This document shows positions 43,801-52,751 of a DNA stretch of 64,000 nt, piece after piece. The stretch is from Haloarcula sp. H-GB4 (GTDB lineage: Archaea; Halobacteriota; Halobacteria; Halobacteriales; Haloarculaceae): assembly GCF_030848575.1 (NCBI RefSeq), contig NZ_JAVDDX010000004.1, positions 186,001-250,000 on the forward strand. The letters are read 5' to 3'. The stretch's first letter is position 1; each line of letters begins with the position of its first letter. A program made the position numbers and the translations under genes. The notes under the pieces were generated by a model. The model was not told the origin of the DNA. It saw only the letters and a list, made by a program, of their open reading frames with translations, and searched no databases.

Positions 43801-44583
43801 ATGTGTGTACGTATGGCAATCCCGCCCGCTGTCAACAGGCCGGTCGGAACGATCGAGAGAGCAATCGAGATCATGGAGTATCTCAAGGAAAACGACACGG
43901 CCACGGTGTCAGAAATGACAGACCACCTCGACTGTGCGAAGAGTACGACACACAGATACCTGAAGACGCTCGCAGCAAACAGTCTCCTCATCGAGGACGA
44001 CAACGAGTATCAGCTCGGTATTCGCTTTCTGGACTATGGCGAAGTGGCACGGAACAAATACCGGCTCTACGACGAGGCGAAGCCACGGGTCGACGAACTC
44101 GCGGAGGAAACCGAGGAAAAAATCTGGTGTGCCGTTGAAGAACACGGCCGGAGCGTCCACATCTACGGCGCGCAGGGCAAACACTCGGTGCAGACGTACG
44201 CCCGGGTTGGCCATCGGAACTATCTCCACCAGCACGCCGCGGGGAAGGCAATATTGGCACACCTTCCCGATAGCCAGATCACAGAGACCATCGACAGGCA
44301 CGGCTTGCCCGGCCAGACGCCACAGACAATCACCGAAAGAGACGAACTCTGGGAGGAAATCGAGACGATACGCGACCGCGGATACGCGTTCAACTTTGAG
44401 GAGTCTGTGGAGGGTCTGCATGCGGTCGGAGCGCCGATAACAGACGAAAACGACATTGCCATCGGGGCGATCAGTGTTTCCGGTCCGGCGAGCCGTCTTG
44501 AGGGCTCCATTCTCCGAGACGAACTACCGACGCTGTTACTGGGTGTTGTCAACGAGATCGGCATCAATATGGCCCACCCATGA
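43801..44583 (+). CDS. IclR-family transcriptional regulator (phenylacetate cluster)
   Basis: About 260 residues from ATG 43801 (ATG 43813 is also possible). Winged helix TATVSEMTDHLDCAKSTTHRYLKTLAANSLL (about 32-62), effector domain with AAGKAILAHLP and GAPITDENDIAIGAISVSGPASRL. A longer open frame reaches back to 43675 but overlaps the divergent EthD gene. It sits between the VOC/EthD genes and paaF-paaH and may respond to a phenylacetate-derived CoA ester or to an upstream acid. Confidence 0.88.
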   Translation: MCVRMAIPPAVNRPVGTIERAIEIMEYLKENDTATVSEMTDHLDCAKSTTHRYLKTLAANSLLIEDDNEYQLGIRFLDYGEVARNKYRLYDEAKPRVDELAEETEEKIWCAVEEHGRSVHIYGAQGKHSVQTYARVGHRNYLHQHAAGKAILAHLPDSQITETIDRHGLPGQTPQTITERDELWEEIETIRDRGYAFNFEESVEGLHAVGAPITDENDIAIGAISVSGPASRLEGSILRDELPTLLLGVVNEIGINMAHP

Positions 44584-44688
44584 GGCCGCCAGCGCAGTTC
44601 TAGCGGAGCAACGGGCAGTTTTCGAGGTGTACTTCCCCGAGTGTGGCTGCGCCCGAACGGGGTCCCCCGTTCTGGGGACGAGGTGAGG

Positions 44689-45489
44689 TCACTCGCTGGC
44701 CCACTCCGGCTCTCTGTCTTCGAGGAACGCGTCGATCCCTTCGTCCTTGTCACCAGTTGCGAACAGTTCAGCTTCGTACTCGATGCCGGCTTCGAGGTCC
44801 ATTCGGGAGCTGGCACGGACTGATTTCTTCGCGAGTTCGAGCGCCGCTGGGCTTTTTTCTGCAATCGACGACGCGATGTCGTACACCCGCTCATCGAAGG
44901 AATCGTCATCGTGGACCTCGTCAACGAGGCCGATATCGGCGGCCTCCGTCGCGTCTATGAGTTCGCCAGTGAGGATAAGCCGCATTGCGTGGCCCTCACC
45001 GACCAGACGCGGCAGTCGCTGTGTTCCGCCACCACCGGGCATGATGCCGAGGTTGATTTCCGGCTGGCCGAACTTCGCATCGGTATGCGCGATCCGAATA
45101 TCAGCCGCCTGAATCAGTTCACAGCCGCCGCCGAGGGCGTGCCCGTTGATACGGGCGATGACCGGCATCGGGCACTCGTCGACGTATTCGTAGACCCGTG
45201 GTCGCTTACTCGCCTCCCGTTGCTCTAGCATATCCCGCTCGCGGAGTTCTGTCACGTCCGCACCCGCAACGAATGCGCCCGTGTCTGCCGCGCCAGTCAA
45301 CACGATGGCGCGAACGTCGCTGTCCGGGATTGCGTCGAAGACCTGTTTGAACTCTGACCGCAACTGGGCGTTGAGCGCGTTTCGAGCCTCCGGGCGGTGC
45401 AACTCGACGGTGGCGACGTTCTCCACGCGGTCCCCGACACTCACCGAAACCGTTTCACAGTCCGCCGCGGCGTCAGCGAGGTCCGTCAT
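44689..45489 (-). CDS. paaF: enoyl-CoA hydratase, PaaF-like
   Basis: 266 residues of the crotonase family. GGGCELIQAADIRIA supplies the oxyanion hole and FGQPEINLGIMPGGGGTQRLPR the catalytic Glu; the C-terminal LAKKSVRAS and GIDAFLEDREPEW match 2,3-dehydroadipyl-CoA hydratases. It hydrates the enoyl-CoA formed after ring opening. Its ATG (45489) overlaps the stop of the upstream 3-hydroxyacyl-CoA dehydrogenase gene (ATGA), so the two are co-translated. Confidence 0.87.
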   Translation of the reverse strand: MTDLADAAADCETVSVSVGDRVENVATVELHRPEARNALNAQLRSEFKQVFDAIPDSDVRAIVLTGAADTGAFVAGADVTELRERDMLEQREASKRPRVYEYVDECPMPVIARINGHALGGGCELIQAADIRIAHTDAKFGQPEINLGIMPGGGGTQRLPRLVGEGHAMRLILTGELIDATEAADIGLVDEVHDDDSFDERVYDIASSIAEKSPAALELAKKSVRASSRMDLEAGIEYEAELFATGDKDEGIDAFLEDREPEWASE

Positions 45490-46373
45490 GCGTCCCCCCA
45501 ATCGCCGCTGGTGCCGACGATGTCTCCGTCCTCCCAGACGTAGAATCCCTCGCCGGATTTCTTGCCGAGCTTCCCGGCTCGGACCTTCCGTTTCAGGATC
45601 TGTGGCGGGCGGAACCGTTCACCGAGTTCCTCCCGCAGGTATTCGAGGATGTCGAGTCGGACGTCGAGACCGACGACGTCACCGAGTTCGATCGGTCCCA
45701 TCGGGTGATTGTAGCCGAGTTCCATCGCAGCATCGATGTCCTGCGGTGTTGCAACGCCCTCTTGCACCATCCGCATCGCTTCGACGCCCAGCGAGACGCC
45801 AAGACGGGAGGAGGCAAAGCCCGGCGCATCGGCCACCTCTACCGGTGTCTTGTCGATCCCGTTCACGAACTCCCGGGCACGCGAAACCGTCTCGGCACTC
45901 GTCTGTTCCGCGACGACGATCTCGACGAGTGCCATGATGTGTACCGGATTGAAGAAGTGGAGGCCGATAGCTCGTTCAGGAGAGTCGAGGACGCTCGCAA
46001 TCTCAGTCAGTGATAGCGAGGAAGTGTTTGACGCAATAAGCGTTGCCGGGTCGACGTGGGATTCGACCGCAGTGAGCGTCTCGTGTTTGATCTCCATGTT
46101 TTCGGGGACTGCTTCCACAACGAGGTCTGCCCCGGTCACGGCCTCCTCCAGCGATGTCGTTCCGGTCAGGCGGTCCAGGGTTGCCTCGGCCGTGGATTCG
46201 GTCACTTTCTCCCGGGCGATACCCTCCTCCAGATTCGACTCGATGGCGGCCAGGCCGTCGTCGACGATATCCGCCTCGATATCACGGAGAGAGACATCGT
46301 GACCGGCCATTGCCGACACCTGAGCGATACCGTGGCCCATGGTACCGGCGCCTAGGATAGCTACGTGCATCAT
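45486..46373 (-). CDS. paaH: 3-hydroxyacyl-CoA dehydrogenase, PaaH-like
   Basis: 295 residues, the short single-function type. The N-terminal NAD motif VAILGAGTMGHGIAQ, the catalytic His in AIGLHFFNPVHIM and C-terminal YNHPMGPIELGDVVGLDV are clear. It oxidises 3-hydroxyadipyl-CoA-type intermediates. ATG 46370 or 46373 (consecutive); a TATA-like GTTTTTAT on the minus strand (46395-46401) is 25-28 bases upstream. It shares a divergent promoter region with the paaJ-like gene. Confidence 0.9.
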   Translation of the reverse strand: MMHVAILGAGTMGHGIAQVSAMAGHDVSLRDIEADIVDDGLAAIESNLEEGIAREKVTESTAEATLDRLTGTTSLEEAVTGADLVVEAVPENMEIKHETLTAVESHVDPATLIASNTSSLSLTEIASVLDSPERAIGLHFFNPVHIMALVEIVVAEQTSAETVSRAREFVNGIDKTPVEVADAPGFASSRLGVSLGVEAMRMVQEGVATPQDIDAAMELGYNHPMGPIELGDVVGLDVRLDILEYLREELGERFRPPQILKRKVRAGKLGKKSGEGFYVWEDGDIVGTSGDWGDA

Positions 46374-46394
46374 TTCTCAGCACAGTAGCGAAGG

Positions 46395-46443
46395 ATAAAA
46401 ACGTTGCTTGCGTCTCACCGCGGTGTGGCCTGCATTTAATATA
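46395..46443. promoter_or_regulatory. divergent promoters of paaH and paaJ
   Basis: A minus-strand TATA-like element at 46395-46401 and a plus-strand TTTAATATA at 46435-46443 are each 25-30 bases before the start codons at 46370/46373 and 46469. Confidence 0.5.
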
Positions 46444-46468
46444 GCGGCTACGATAGAAGTCGGTGAGG

Positions 46469-47611
46469 ATGACCACTTCCGACTCGCAAGCCGTTGTTGT
46501 CGACGCCGTACGAACGCCACAGGCACCGAAGGATGGCGCACTGGCTGAGACACATCCCGAAGACCTCGTCACCACTGTGCTCACTGCACTTGTTGATCGG
46601 ACCGGTGTCCCAGCGATTGAGTGGGACGACTTCCGGCTCGGGTGTGCAAATCAGGAGGCAGAGCAGGGACGAAACCTCGCCCGGCAGTCGATACTCGCCG
46701 GCGGGTTCCCCGAGACGGTGCCCGGAGCGACAACGACCCGGCTGTGTGGCTCGTCACTGACAACACTCGTTGACGCCGCTCGCGCCATCGAGGCGGGCGA
46801 CGGTGCAGTGTATCCGGTCGCCGGCGTCGAACACATGAGCACCGTCCCCTTCTCCGACTGGCTGCATCCCGCTATCGAACAGCGGTACGACCCCGACAGG
46901 CTGCCGATGGGGCAAACGGCCGAAACCATCGCACGGGATCACGATATCAGCCGTAACGCCCAGGACGAGTTCGCGCTGCGGTCACACGAGCGTGCGGTCG
47001 CTGCCATGGAAAGCGGGCGGTTCGATGCAGAGACCGTGCCAGTCCACACCGACGAGACAGCGATAGAGACCGACAATACGCCACGGGCAGATACGTCAGT
47101 CGAGCAGTTGAACGAACTCCCAACGGTGTTCCGCGACGACGAGGCGGCGACGGTCACGCCGGGGAACGCATCGCCGCTGACTGACGGGGCTGCTGGGATG
47201 CTCGTCACTTCGGCGGCGTACGCAGACCAACATGATCTCGATGTCCTCGGCCGGGTCGAGACGCGGTCTGTCGCCGGTGTCGATCCGTTGGTAATGGGGC
47301 GGGGGCCGATTCCGGCAACGCGTGCTGCACTGGACGACGCCGGCCTGACAATCGACGATATCGATCTCGTGGAACTCAACGAGGCCTTTGCCGCGCAGAG
47401 TCTTCACTGCAAGCGCGAACTGGGGATTCCGGCCGAACGGCTCAACGTCAACGGCGGGGCTATCGCGTTAGGACATCCCCTTGGGTGTTCGGGAGCACGA
47501 ATCACCACAACGTTACTGCACGAGATGCGACGGCAGGACGCGACGCATGGACTGGCGACGATGTGCGTCGGTTTCGGTCAGGGTGTCGCGGTTGTGTTCG
47601 AACGTGACTGA
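46469..47611 (+). CDS. paaJ: thiolase, PaaJ-like (3-oxoadipyl-CoA thiolase family)
   Basis: 380 residues from ATG 46469 (a GTG two codons earlier is unlikely). Nucleophilic Cys in [15 protein letters not shown] motif, [16 protein letters not shown] with the catalytic His, and the second Cys in TMCVGFGQG are intact. It is a degradative thiolase that splits 3-oxoacyl-CoA with CoA. Divergent from paaH-paaF, it should perform the final thiolytic steps of phenylacetate breakdown to acetyl-CoA and succinyl-CoA. Confidence 0.9.
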   Translation: MTTSDSQAVVVDAVRTPQAPKDGALAETHPEDLVTTVLTALVDRTGVPAIEWDDFRLGCANQEAEQGRNLARQSILAGGFPETVPGATTTRLCGSSLTTLVDAARAIEAGDGAVYPVAGVEHMSTVPFSDWLHPAIEQRYDPDRLPMGQTAETIARDHDISRNAQDEFALRSHERAVAAMESGRFDAETVPVHTDETAIETDNTPRADTSVEQLNELPTVFRDDEAATVTPGNASPLTDGAAGMLVTSAAYADQHDLDVLGRVETRSVAGVDPLVMGRGPIPATRAALDDAGLTIDDIDLVELNEAFAAQSLHCKRELGIPAERLNVNGGAIALGHPLGCSGARITTTLLHEMRRQDATHGLATMCVGFGQGVAVVFERD

Positions 47612-47620
47612 CAGAGGCGG

Positions 47621-49057
47621 CTACCGGCGCTGACTGGCGACCTGTGCTTTGAAGCCGTATCTGATGACACCCTCCTGCGTGTAGATGCGTCGCGTCGTCA
47701 GCACGACAGGTGTGCCTATCGTGACTTCGTCCGTCGCCTGAAGCACCTGTGCAGGGACGCTTACGGTCTGCTCGCCCGATGGACTATCGAGCGCGACGAT
47801 AGCACTGTCGAACTGGCCGCTCTTGGACTGCTGGGCGACGAATTCGGGCGGCGCACCGCCCTGTTCGATAGTCGTCACTGCCTCGACCGCCCCTGTCCCG
47901 GGTAGTTCGACAGCCTCAAAATCACTGGTGCGCTCGTGACAGTCCGTGCAGGCCCCGGTCGGCGGAAAATTCAACGCACCGCACGCGGAACACCGGCCGG
48001 CGACGAGCCGGTGCCGTTGCGGAATCGTCCGCTGCCAGGACGGGACGCTGACGTAGGCTCCGCCACCCTCGGGTTCGTCGCGTGTAATCTCGCCTCGCCG
48101 CCTGAGGTACTCGGCGTAGGACAGGGAGACAGCACTGTCCAGCGCAGTTTCGACCGGAACGGGACCAGTAGCGACAAACAGCGTCGCACTCGCACCGCTC
48201 CCGTACGCGGCGATCAGCACGCGTTCGGCGTCGTCTTCAAACGCTGTCGCCGCTCCGAGAAATGCACTTGCCGCGCCGGTGTCCCCGAGCGTACTGACTG
48301 TGTCCGCAGCGGCAATAGTCTCTGCGTCGACCCCGAGCGCACCTGTCGCCCGATACGGGAGTTTTCCGTCCGGAGACTGGACCGCTGCCGCATCGACCGT
48401 ATCCATCGACACGTCGAGTCTGTCCGCCGCACTGTTGAGCGTGGTCGTGAACGCGTCGCGGTCGTACTGTGTAACGCCCAGCCCAGTCGTCCGGTCGTTT
48501 CCACCCGTTCTGAAACGCGTTCCGGGGTACGGCTCCGTGTGTGATGCCCGCTCGATTACGGTCCCGGGACCGTTATCATCGACAACGAGCGCAACGCTCC
48601 CGGCACCGGCGGCGTGTTCGATCTCGCTGTCAGGATCGCCCCGCGGACAGTCGCTGATGATGACGAGGCCGACACCGTCCCCGAACGGCCCGCCATCCAT
48701 GGTTGCGTCCAGTGCCTGTGCACCGACGTGCGTGGAGCCGGTCATCGTCTGGGTCTTCGCATCGTCGGGGACGTTGAGAATACTGCAGAGCCTCGCTGCG
48801 AGGTCCTCTTCAGCCATCGGTGGCGTCGTCGTCGCGAAGGCCAGATGCGCGACATCCGTGCCGGACGCGTCGGCCGCAGTGAGCGCACGGCGAGCCGATT
48901 CGACACCCATCGTGACGGCGTCCTCGTCCGCGTCGGGGACCGCCTTCTCGTCGATCCCCGCTGCATCGAACCGACCCCACGCGGCTTCGAACTCCGCGGC
49001 ATCGATCCGCAGACGGGGCGCGTACGCACCGATAGCCGCAAGGCCTGAGGCAGTCAT
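47621..49057 (-). CDS. degenerate HMG-CoA-synthase-like domain fused to a DUF35 zinc-ribbon/OB domain
   Basis: 478 residues. Residues 1-325 align with archaeal HMG-CoA synthase, but the Glu-Cys-His catalytic triad is absent: the Glu region reads FATTTPP (74-80), the Cys position is Met105 (QTMTGSTH) and the His position is Gln227 (AVQSPDGKLP). Residues about 345-475 are a DUF35 rubredoxin-like zinc ribbon (Cys356, 359, 370, 373) plus OB fold. In archaea HMG-CoA synthase, thiolase and DUF35 form a channelling complex; this chain probably forms a similar complex with the SCP2-type thiolase whose gene overlaps its start by four bases. A structural, CoA-ester-carrying role is inferred. Confidence 0.8.
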   Translation of the reverse strand: MTASGLAAIGAYAPRLRIDAAEFEAAWGRFDAAGIDEKAVPDADEDAVTMGVESARRALTAADASGTDVAHLAFATTTPPMAEEDLAARLCSILNVPDDAKTQTMTGSTHVGAQALDATMDGGPFGDGVGLVIISDCPRGDPDSEIEHAAGAGSVALVVDDNGPGTVIERASHTEPYPGTRFRTGGNDRTTGLGVTQYDRDAFTTTLNSAADRLDVSMDTVDAAAVQSPDGKLPYRATGALGVDAETIAAADTVSTLGDTGAASAFLGAATAFEDDAERVLIAAYGSGASATLFVATGPVPVETALDSAVSLSYAEYLRRRGEITRDEPEGGGAYVSVPSWQRTIPQRHRLVAGRCSACGALNFPPTGACTDCHERTSDFEAVELPGTGAVEAVTTIEQGGAPPEFVAQQSKSGQFDSAIVALDSPSGEQTVSVPAQVLQATDEVTIGTPVVLTTRRIYTQEGVIRYGFKAQVASQRR

Positions 49058-50226
49058 CGTGCAGCCTCCCGTTCGAGGACATGGACAACTGCGCTGCCGC
49101 CGCTCCCACCCACATTGTGCGTGAGCCCGTACTTCGGGGCCGCTAGCTGCCGGTCCGCGGCACTGCCGGTGAGCTGTTTGAACGCTTCGACAAGCTGTCC
49201 GGCACCGGTTGCGCCGATAGGGTGACCTTTTGATTTCAGCCCCCCGGAGAGATTGACCGGCATCGCTCCGTCAGCTTCAGTCGTTCCCGCTTCGAGTAAC
49301 TGCGGTGCCTCGCCACGGCCACAGAACCCGAGGTCCTCGTATGCAAGTAGTTCGGCGATGGTGAAGCAGTCGTGGACCTCGGCGAAATCGAGGTCGTCAG
49401 GGCCGATCCCGGCGCGGTCATAGGCTGTGTCCGCGGCCATTTCCGAGGCAGAAATCGAAGTGTAGCTGTCCCGCTGGAACAGACCAACGCGGTCGCTGGC
49501 CGCGCCGACCCCGGCGACCCGGACCGGGTCGTCAGTGTACTGCTCAACAACATCCTCGCTGGCGATGAGCGCGACTGCTGCGCCGTCAGAGGTCGGACAG
49601 CAGTGATAGAGGTTCAATGGGTCTGCGACAACCGGTGCGTCGACGGCGTCTTCAAGCGAGCATTCAAATCCAAGATGCGCCTTCGGGTTCTGTGCGCCGT
49701 TTCGATGGTTCTTGACCGCCACCATCGAGAGGTGCTCCTCACTGGCCTCGTACTCCCGTAGATACGCACTTGCCATCTGTGCGTAAACGCCAGAGAACGT
49801 CGTCCCGGTCAGCCGCTCCCACTCTGTTTCGCCGGAGACACCGAGCCAGTACTTCGTCACGTCGCTGCTCATGTCCGTCATCACTTCGACGCCACCAGCC
49901 AGCGCCACGTCGGCCATCCCGCTTTTGACCGCCTGCACTGCCTGTCGGACGGCGTAGCCCGACGCGGCACAGGCGTTTTCAACGCGCACGCTGGGGACGC
50001 CGTGGAGCCCGGCGTGTTCGGTTGCTGCCGGTCCCGAGAGACCGAGTTGTCGACCGCCCACGCCGAGTGAGCCAACGACCGCTTCATCTATCGCTTCCGT
50101 GTCGATACCGTGGTCGACACTGTCGAAGGCTTCACTGACTGCGTGGTCGAACAGTGATCTGTAACTCTCTTCGGGCATTGAGCCAAATGGCGTTTGCCCC
50201 GCGCCGATGAGATACGCATCCCGCAT
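49054..50226 (-). CDS. SCP2-type thiolase (acetyl-CoA acetyltransferase/lipid-transfer-protein-like)
   Basis: 390 residues from ATG 50226; the upstream extension of the frame is non-conserved. Nucleophilic Cys in VENACAASG, SCP2-thiolase motif EVHDCFTIAELLAYE (HDCF in place of NEAF), GGLKSKGHPIGATGAGQ, and C-terminal GLTHNVGGSGG without the usual second CxG cysteine. This class makes or cleaves 3-oxoacyl-CoA and works with DUF35 partners. It is coupled (ATGA) to the HMGS/DUF35-like gene. In the aromatic context it may shorten aryl or ring-derived side chains. Confidence 0.87.
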   Translation of the reverse strand: MRDAYLIGAGQTPFGSMPEESYRSLFDHAVSEAFDSVDHGIDTEAIDEAVVGSLGVGGRQLGLSGPAATEHAGLHGVPSVRVENACAASGYAVRQAVQAVKSGMADVALAGGVEVMTDMSSDVTKYWLGVSGETEWERLTGTTFSGVYAQMASAYLREYEASEEHLSMVAVKNHRNGAQNPKAHLGFECSLEDAVDAPVVADPLNLYHCCPTSDGAAVALIASEDVVEQYTDDPVRVAGVGAASDRVGLFQRDSYTSISASEMAADTAYDRAGIGPDDLDFAEVHDCFTIAELLAYEDLGFCGRGEAPQLLEAGTTEADGAMPVNLSGGLKSKGHPIGATGAGQLVEAFKQLTGSAADRQLAAPKYGLTHNVGGSGGSAVVHVLEREAAR

Positions 50227-50325
50227 ACATGGAACTCTGAGGGTACTGAAAAATAGCTTTGCATCGTTTGCTGACAACCACAGGCCAAGCGCGCAACTGG
50301 CGGCGCAGTGACCAATCCCAAACCA

Positions 50326-50332
50326 TTTTATC
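50326..50332 (+). promoter_or_regulatory. TATA-like box of the second paaK
   Basis: TTTTATC is centred about 30 bases before the ATG at 50359, indicating a leaderless transcript and supporting ATG over the in-frame TTG at 50353. Confidence 0.5.
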
Positions 50333-50358
50333 ATTAACATTCAACTCTATCATTGAAG

Positions 50359-51648
50359 ATGGTGTACAAGAAACTGGAGACGGCCGACCGCACAGAGCTG
50401 CGTGCGTTGCAAACCGACCGATTACAGGGGATTGTTTCGCACGCCTACGAGAACGTCCCGTTTTACCGGGAGAAGCTCGACGAGGCGGGCGTCTCGCCCG
50501 AAGACATCCAGAGTATCGACGACATCACGAAACTGCCGATGACGACAAAAGAGGATTTCCGCGACGAGTACCCTGATGGGCTTTTCGCCGTAGACGACGA
50601 GGAGGTTGCCCGCATCCACGCGTCGTCCGGGACGACCGGGAAGCCGAAAATCGTCTCCTACACGGATGACGACCTCGACAACTGGAGTGAAGTCGTTGCA
50701 CGGTCGCTGGCTGCGAGCGGGACCGAACCGGGCGACACCGTCCAGAACGCCTACGGATACGGGCTGTTCACCGGCGGATTGGGACTCCACGACGGAGCCG
50801 AGGAGCTGGGGGCCACAGTTATCCCTATCGGGAGCGGCCAGACCCAGCGACAGGTCGAGTTGATGACCGACTTGGAGAGCGATGTGTTCACATGCACCCC
50901 GTCGTATGCGCTGTACCTCGCCGAAACGGCCGAGGAAATGGGCCACGACCCCAGCGACCTGCCGATCTCGACGATTATCTTCGGAGCGGAACCGTGTACC
51001 GATCCGATGCGGGCAGAAATCGAAGATCGGCTGGGTGTCGACGGCATCGATGTTTACGGGCTCTCGGAGATCATCGGTCCCGGCGTCTCGTGTGAATGTC
51101 ACGAAGCGCAGGACGGGCTTCACATCTGGGAGGACCACTTCTACCCGGAAGTCATCGACCCACACACGAAAGAACCGGTCGAGGAGGGCGAAGAGGGTGA
51201 ACTCGTTCTGACAACACTCACCAAGGAAGCGTTGCCGGTCTTCCGGTACCGAACGGGCGACCTCACGACGCTGAATTACGACGAGTGCGCGTGTGGACGG
51301 ACGATGGTACGGATGGACAACGTCACCGGTCGGACAGACGACCTCCTCATTGTCCGTGGCGTGAACCTCTATCCCAGCGAAATCGAACACGCCGTATTGG
51401 ATATCGACGGCGTTGCTCCGCATTACCGGATCGACCTCTACAGAGAGGACAACCTCGACATCCTGGAACTCACCATCGAACGGACTCCAGAGCAAGGGCC
51501 AGGCGACGAAGCGCTGGAAGCCGAAATCATCGAGCGCCTCGAAAACGTGCTCGCGTTCACCCCGGACGAACTCGAACTCGTTGCGCCCGGCAGCATCGAA
51601 CGAACGCAGGTCGGCAAAGTAAAACGCGTTTACGACCACCGTGACTGA
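50359..51648 (+). CDS. paaK: phenylacetate-CoA ligase (second copy)
   Basis: 429 residues. It shares nearly every motif with the copy at 41345-42631: YENVPFYREKLDEAGVSP, ASSGTTGKPKIVSYT, GYGLFTGG, GLSEIIGPGVSCECHEAQ, RTGDLTTLNYDEC, RGVNLYPSEIEHAVL. The two differ mostly near the N-terminus and the C-terminal end. It activates phenylacetate or a related aryl carboxylate. Its stop is four bases from the convergent PaaI gene. Two ligases may serve different acids or conditions. Confidence 0.92.
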   Translation: MVYKKLETADRTELRALQTDRLQGIVSHAYENVPFYREKLDEAGVSPEDIQSIDDITKLPMTTKEDFRDEYPDGLFAVDDEEVARIHASSGTTGKPKIVSYTDDDLDNWSEVVARSLAASGTEPGDTVQNAYGYGLFTGGLGLHDGAEELGATVIPIGSGQTQRQVELMTDLESDVFTCTPSYALYLAETAEEMGHDPSDLPISTIIFGAEPCTDPMRAEIEDRLGVDGIDVYGLSEIIGPGVSCECHEAQDGLHIWEDHFYPEVIDPHTKEPVEEGEEGELVLTTLTKEALPVFRYRTGDLTTLNYDECACGRTMVRMDNVTGRTDDLLIVRGVNLYPSEIEHAVLDIDGVAPHYRIDLYREDNLDILELTIERTPEQGPGDEALEAEIIERLENVLAFTPDELELVAPGSIERTQVGKVKRVYDHRD

Positions 51649-51651
51649 CTG

Positions 51652-52047
51652 TCAGGGCCGGTAGACTCGTCCACGAAACGTCGCGATGCGCTCGCCATCC
51701 TGTGCAGTCACCGTTACCTCGTACTCCGCGGTGCTGTCCGCGAGATGTGTTTCTTCAGCGGTCGCAGACAACGTCTCACCGGTGTCGACGGCGTCTAGAT
51801 ACGAGATGTTAGTCTCCAGTGCAACCGCCGCCTCGCCGTGAGAGTTCGACGCCGCGGCGAATGCCGCATCGGCGAGTGAGTAGATCGCACCGCCATGGGG
51901 CGTCCCATGAAAGTTCAGCAGGTCCTCGGTAATCGTCAGTTCAGTCTGGGCGTACCCCGAGTCAAGTTCGACTACGTCGATACCAAGGGTTTCGCAGTAC
52001 GCATCCGATTCGATATGCTCTCTGACTTCGTCGGCGACACCGGACAT
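51652..52047 (-). CDS. paaI: PaaI hotdog thioesterase
   Basis: 131 residues with the PaaI signature HGTPHGGAIYSLADAAFAAASNSHGE (about 47-72), including the Asp-containing helix. PaaI hydrolyses ring-hydroxylated phenylacetyl-CoA and other dead-end CoA esters, rescuing the CoA pool when the pathway stalls. It is divergent from the MaoC gene, with its own TATA-like box (52074-52083, minus strand) about 31 bases before the ATG. Confidence 0.88.
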   Translation of the reverse strand: MSGVADEVREHIESDAYCETLGIDVVELDSGYAQTELTITEDLLNFHGTPHGGAIYSLADAAFAAASNSHGEAAVALETNISYLDAVDTGETLSATAEETHLADSTAEYEVTVTAQDGERIATFRGRVYRP

Positions 52048-52073
52048 ACGGGTCGTGATTCTATCACTAATAA

Positions 52074-52123
52074 TAAATATATACCGGTCACTGCTGCTGT
52101 CAACGGAGCGTAAAAATATAAAT
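52074..52123. promoter_or_regulatory. divergent promoters of paaI and the MaoC gene
   Basis: TAAATATATA (52074-52083) serves paaI on the minus strand and AAATATAAAT (52114-52123) serves the MaoC gene on the plus strand. Each is 28-31 bases from its start codon, pointing to leaderless mRNAs. Confidence 0.5.
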
Positions 52124-52145
52124 GGCTGCTATTAGATGAAAAACT

Positions 52146-52604
52146 ATGGCATACAGCTACGAGCCACACCACTTCGAGGACTTCGAAGAGGGACAGGAGT
52201 TTATCAGTGTTGGCCGGACGGTTACCGAGTCCGATTTCGTCATGCACTCTGCTTTGTCAGGAGACTGGACAGAGCTGCATACGAACAAGGAATACGCGGA
52301 AGAACAGGAGTTCGGTGAGCGGATCGCACACGGGCCAATGACGTTCGTGCAGGCGACCGGCTTCGTCTACCGGACCGGTATCGTCGAGCGGACCGCATTC
52401 GCGTTCCTCGGGATGAACTACATGGACCTCCCGAATCCGGTCCACATCGGCGACACACTCCAACTGGAGATTGTCGTTGACAACACCAAAGAAGTCGGGC
52501 GCGACGACGCCGGGCTAGTCGTCCTCGACACTGAAATGGAAAACCAAGACGGGACCGTCGTCTTCGAAGGCGACATGAAGTTCCTGATCAAGAAACGCGA
52601 GTGA
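52146..52604 (+). CDS. MaoC-type enoyl-CoA hydratase, possible hydratase half of a split PaaZ
   Basis: 152 residues, hotdog fold. The hydratase motif FVMHSALSGDWTELHTNKEYA followed by GERIAHGPMTFVQATG carries the Asp/His pair of (R)-specific hydratases. In E. coli PaaZ a MaoC-like domain opens the oxepin ring and a fused aldehyde dehydrogenase oxidises the product. Here a MaoC gene precedes a separate aldehyde dehydrogenase gene by 147 bases, so this may be the ring-opening hydratase. An ordinary (R)-hydratase role cannot be excluded. Confidence 0.85.
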   Translation: MAYSYEPHHFEDFEEGQEFISVGRTVTESDFVMHSALSGDWTELHTNKEYAEEQEFGERIAHGPMTFVQATGFVYRTGIVERTAFAFLGMNYMDLPNPVHIGDTLQLEIVVDNTKEVGRDDAGLVVLDTEMENQDGTVVFEGDMKFLIKKRE

Positions 52605-52751
52605 GTACACTGACGCGTCCGAAAGCAATGCATCGGTAGCGGATAGTACCGCAATTTTGCGGCTTGAAGCTCGAAGACAACGTTCTCGTCGTCCAGACAT
52701 TAATAATCAATAATAACAACTAAGACGCCGCGCACTCCCTCTGTTATTGCA

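Noticed and set aside
50422..51639. 405-residue minus-strand frame
   Set aside because: Antisense to the second paaK, which has all motifs; codon-position bias explains the open frame.
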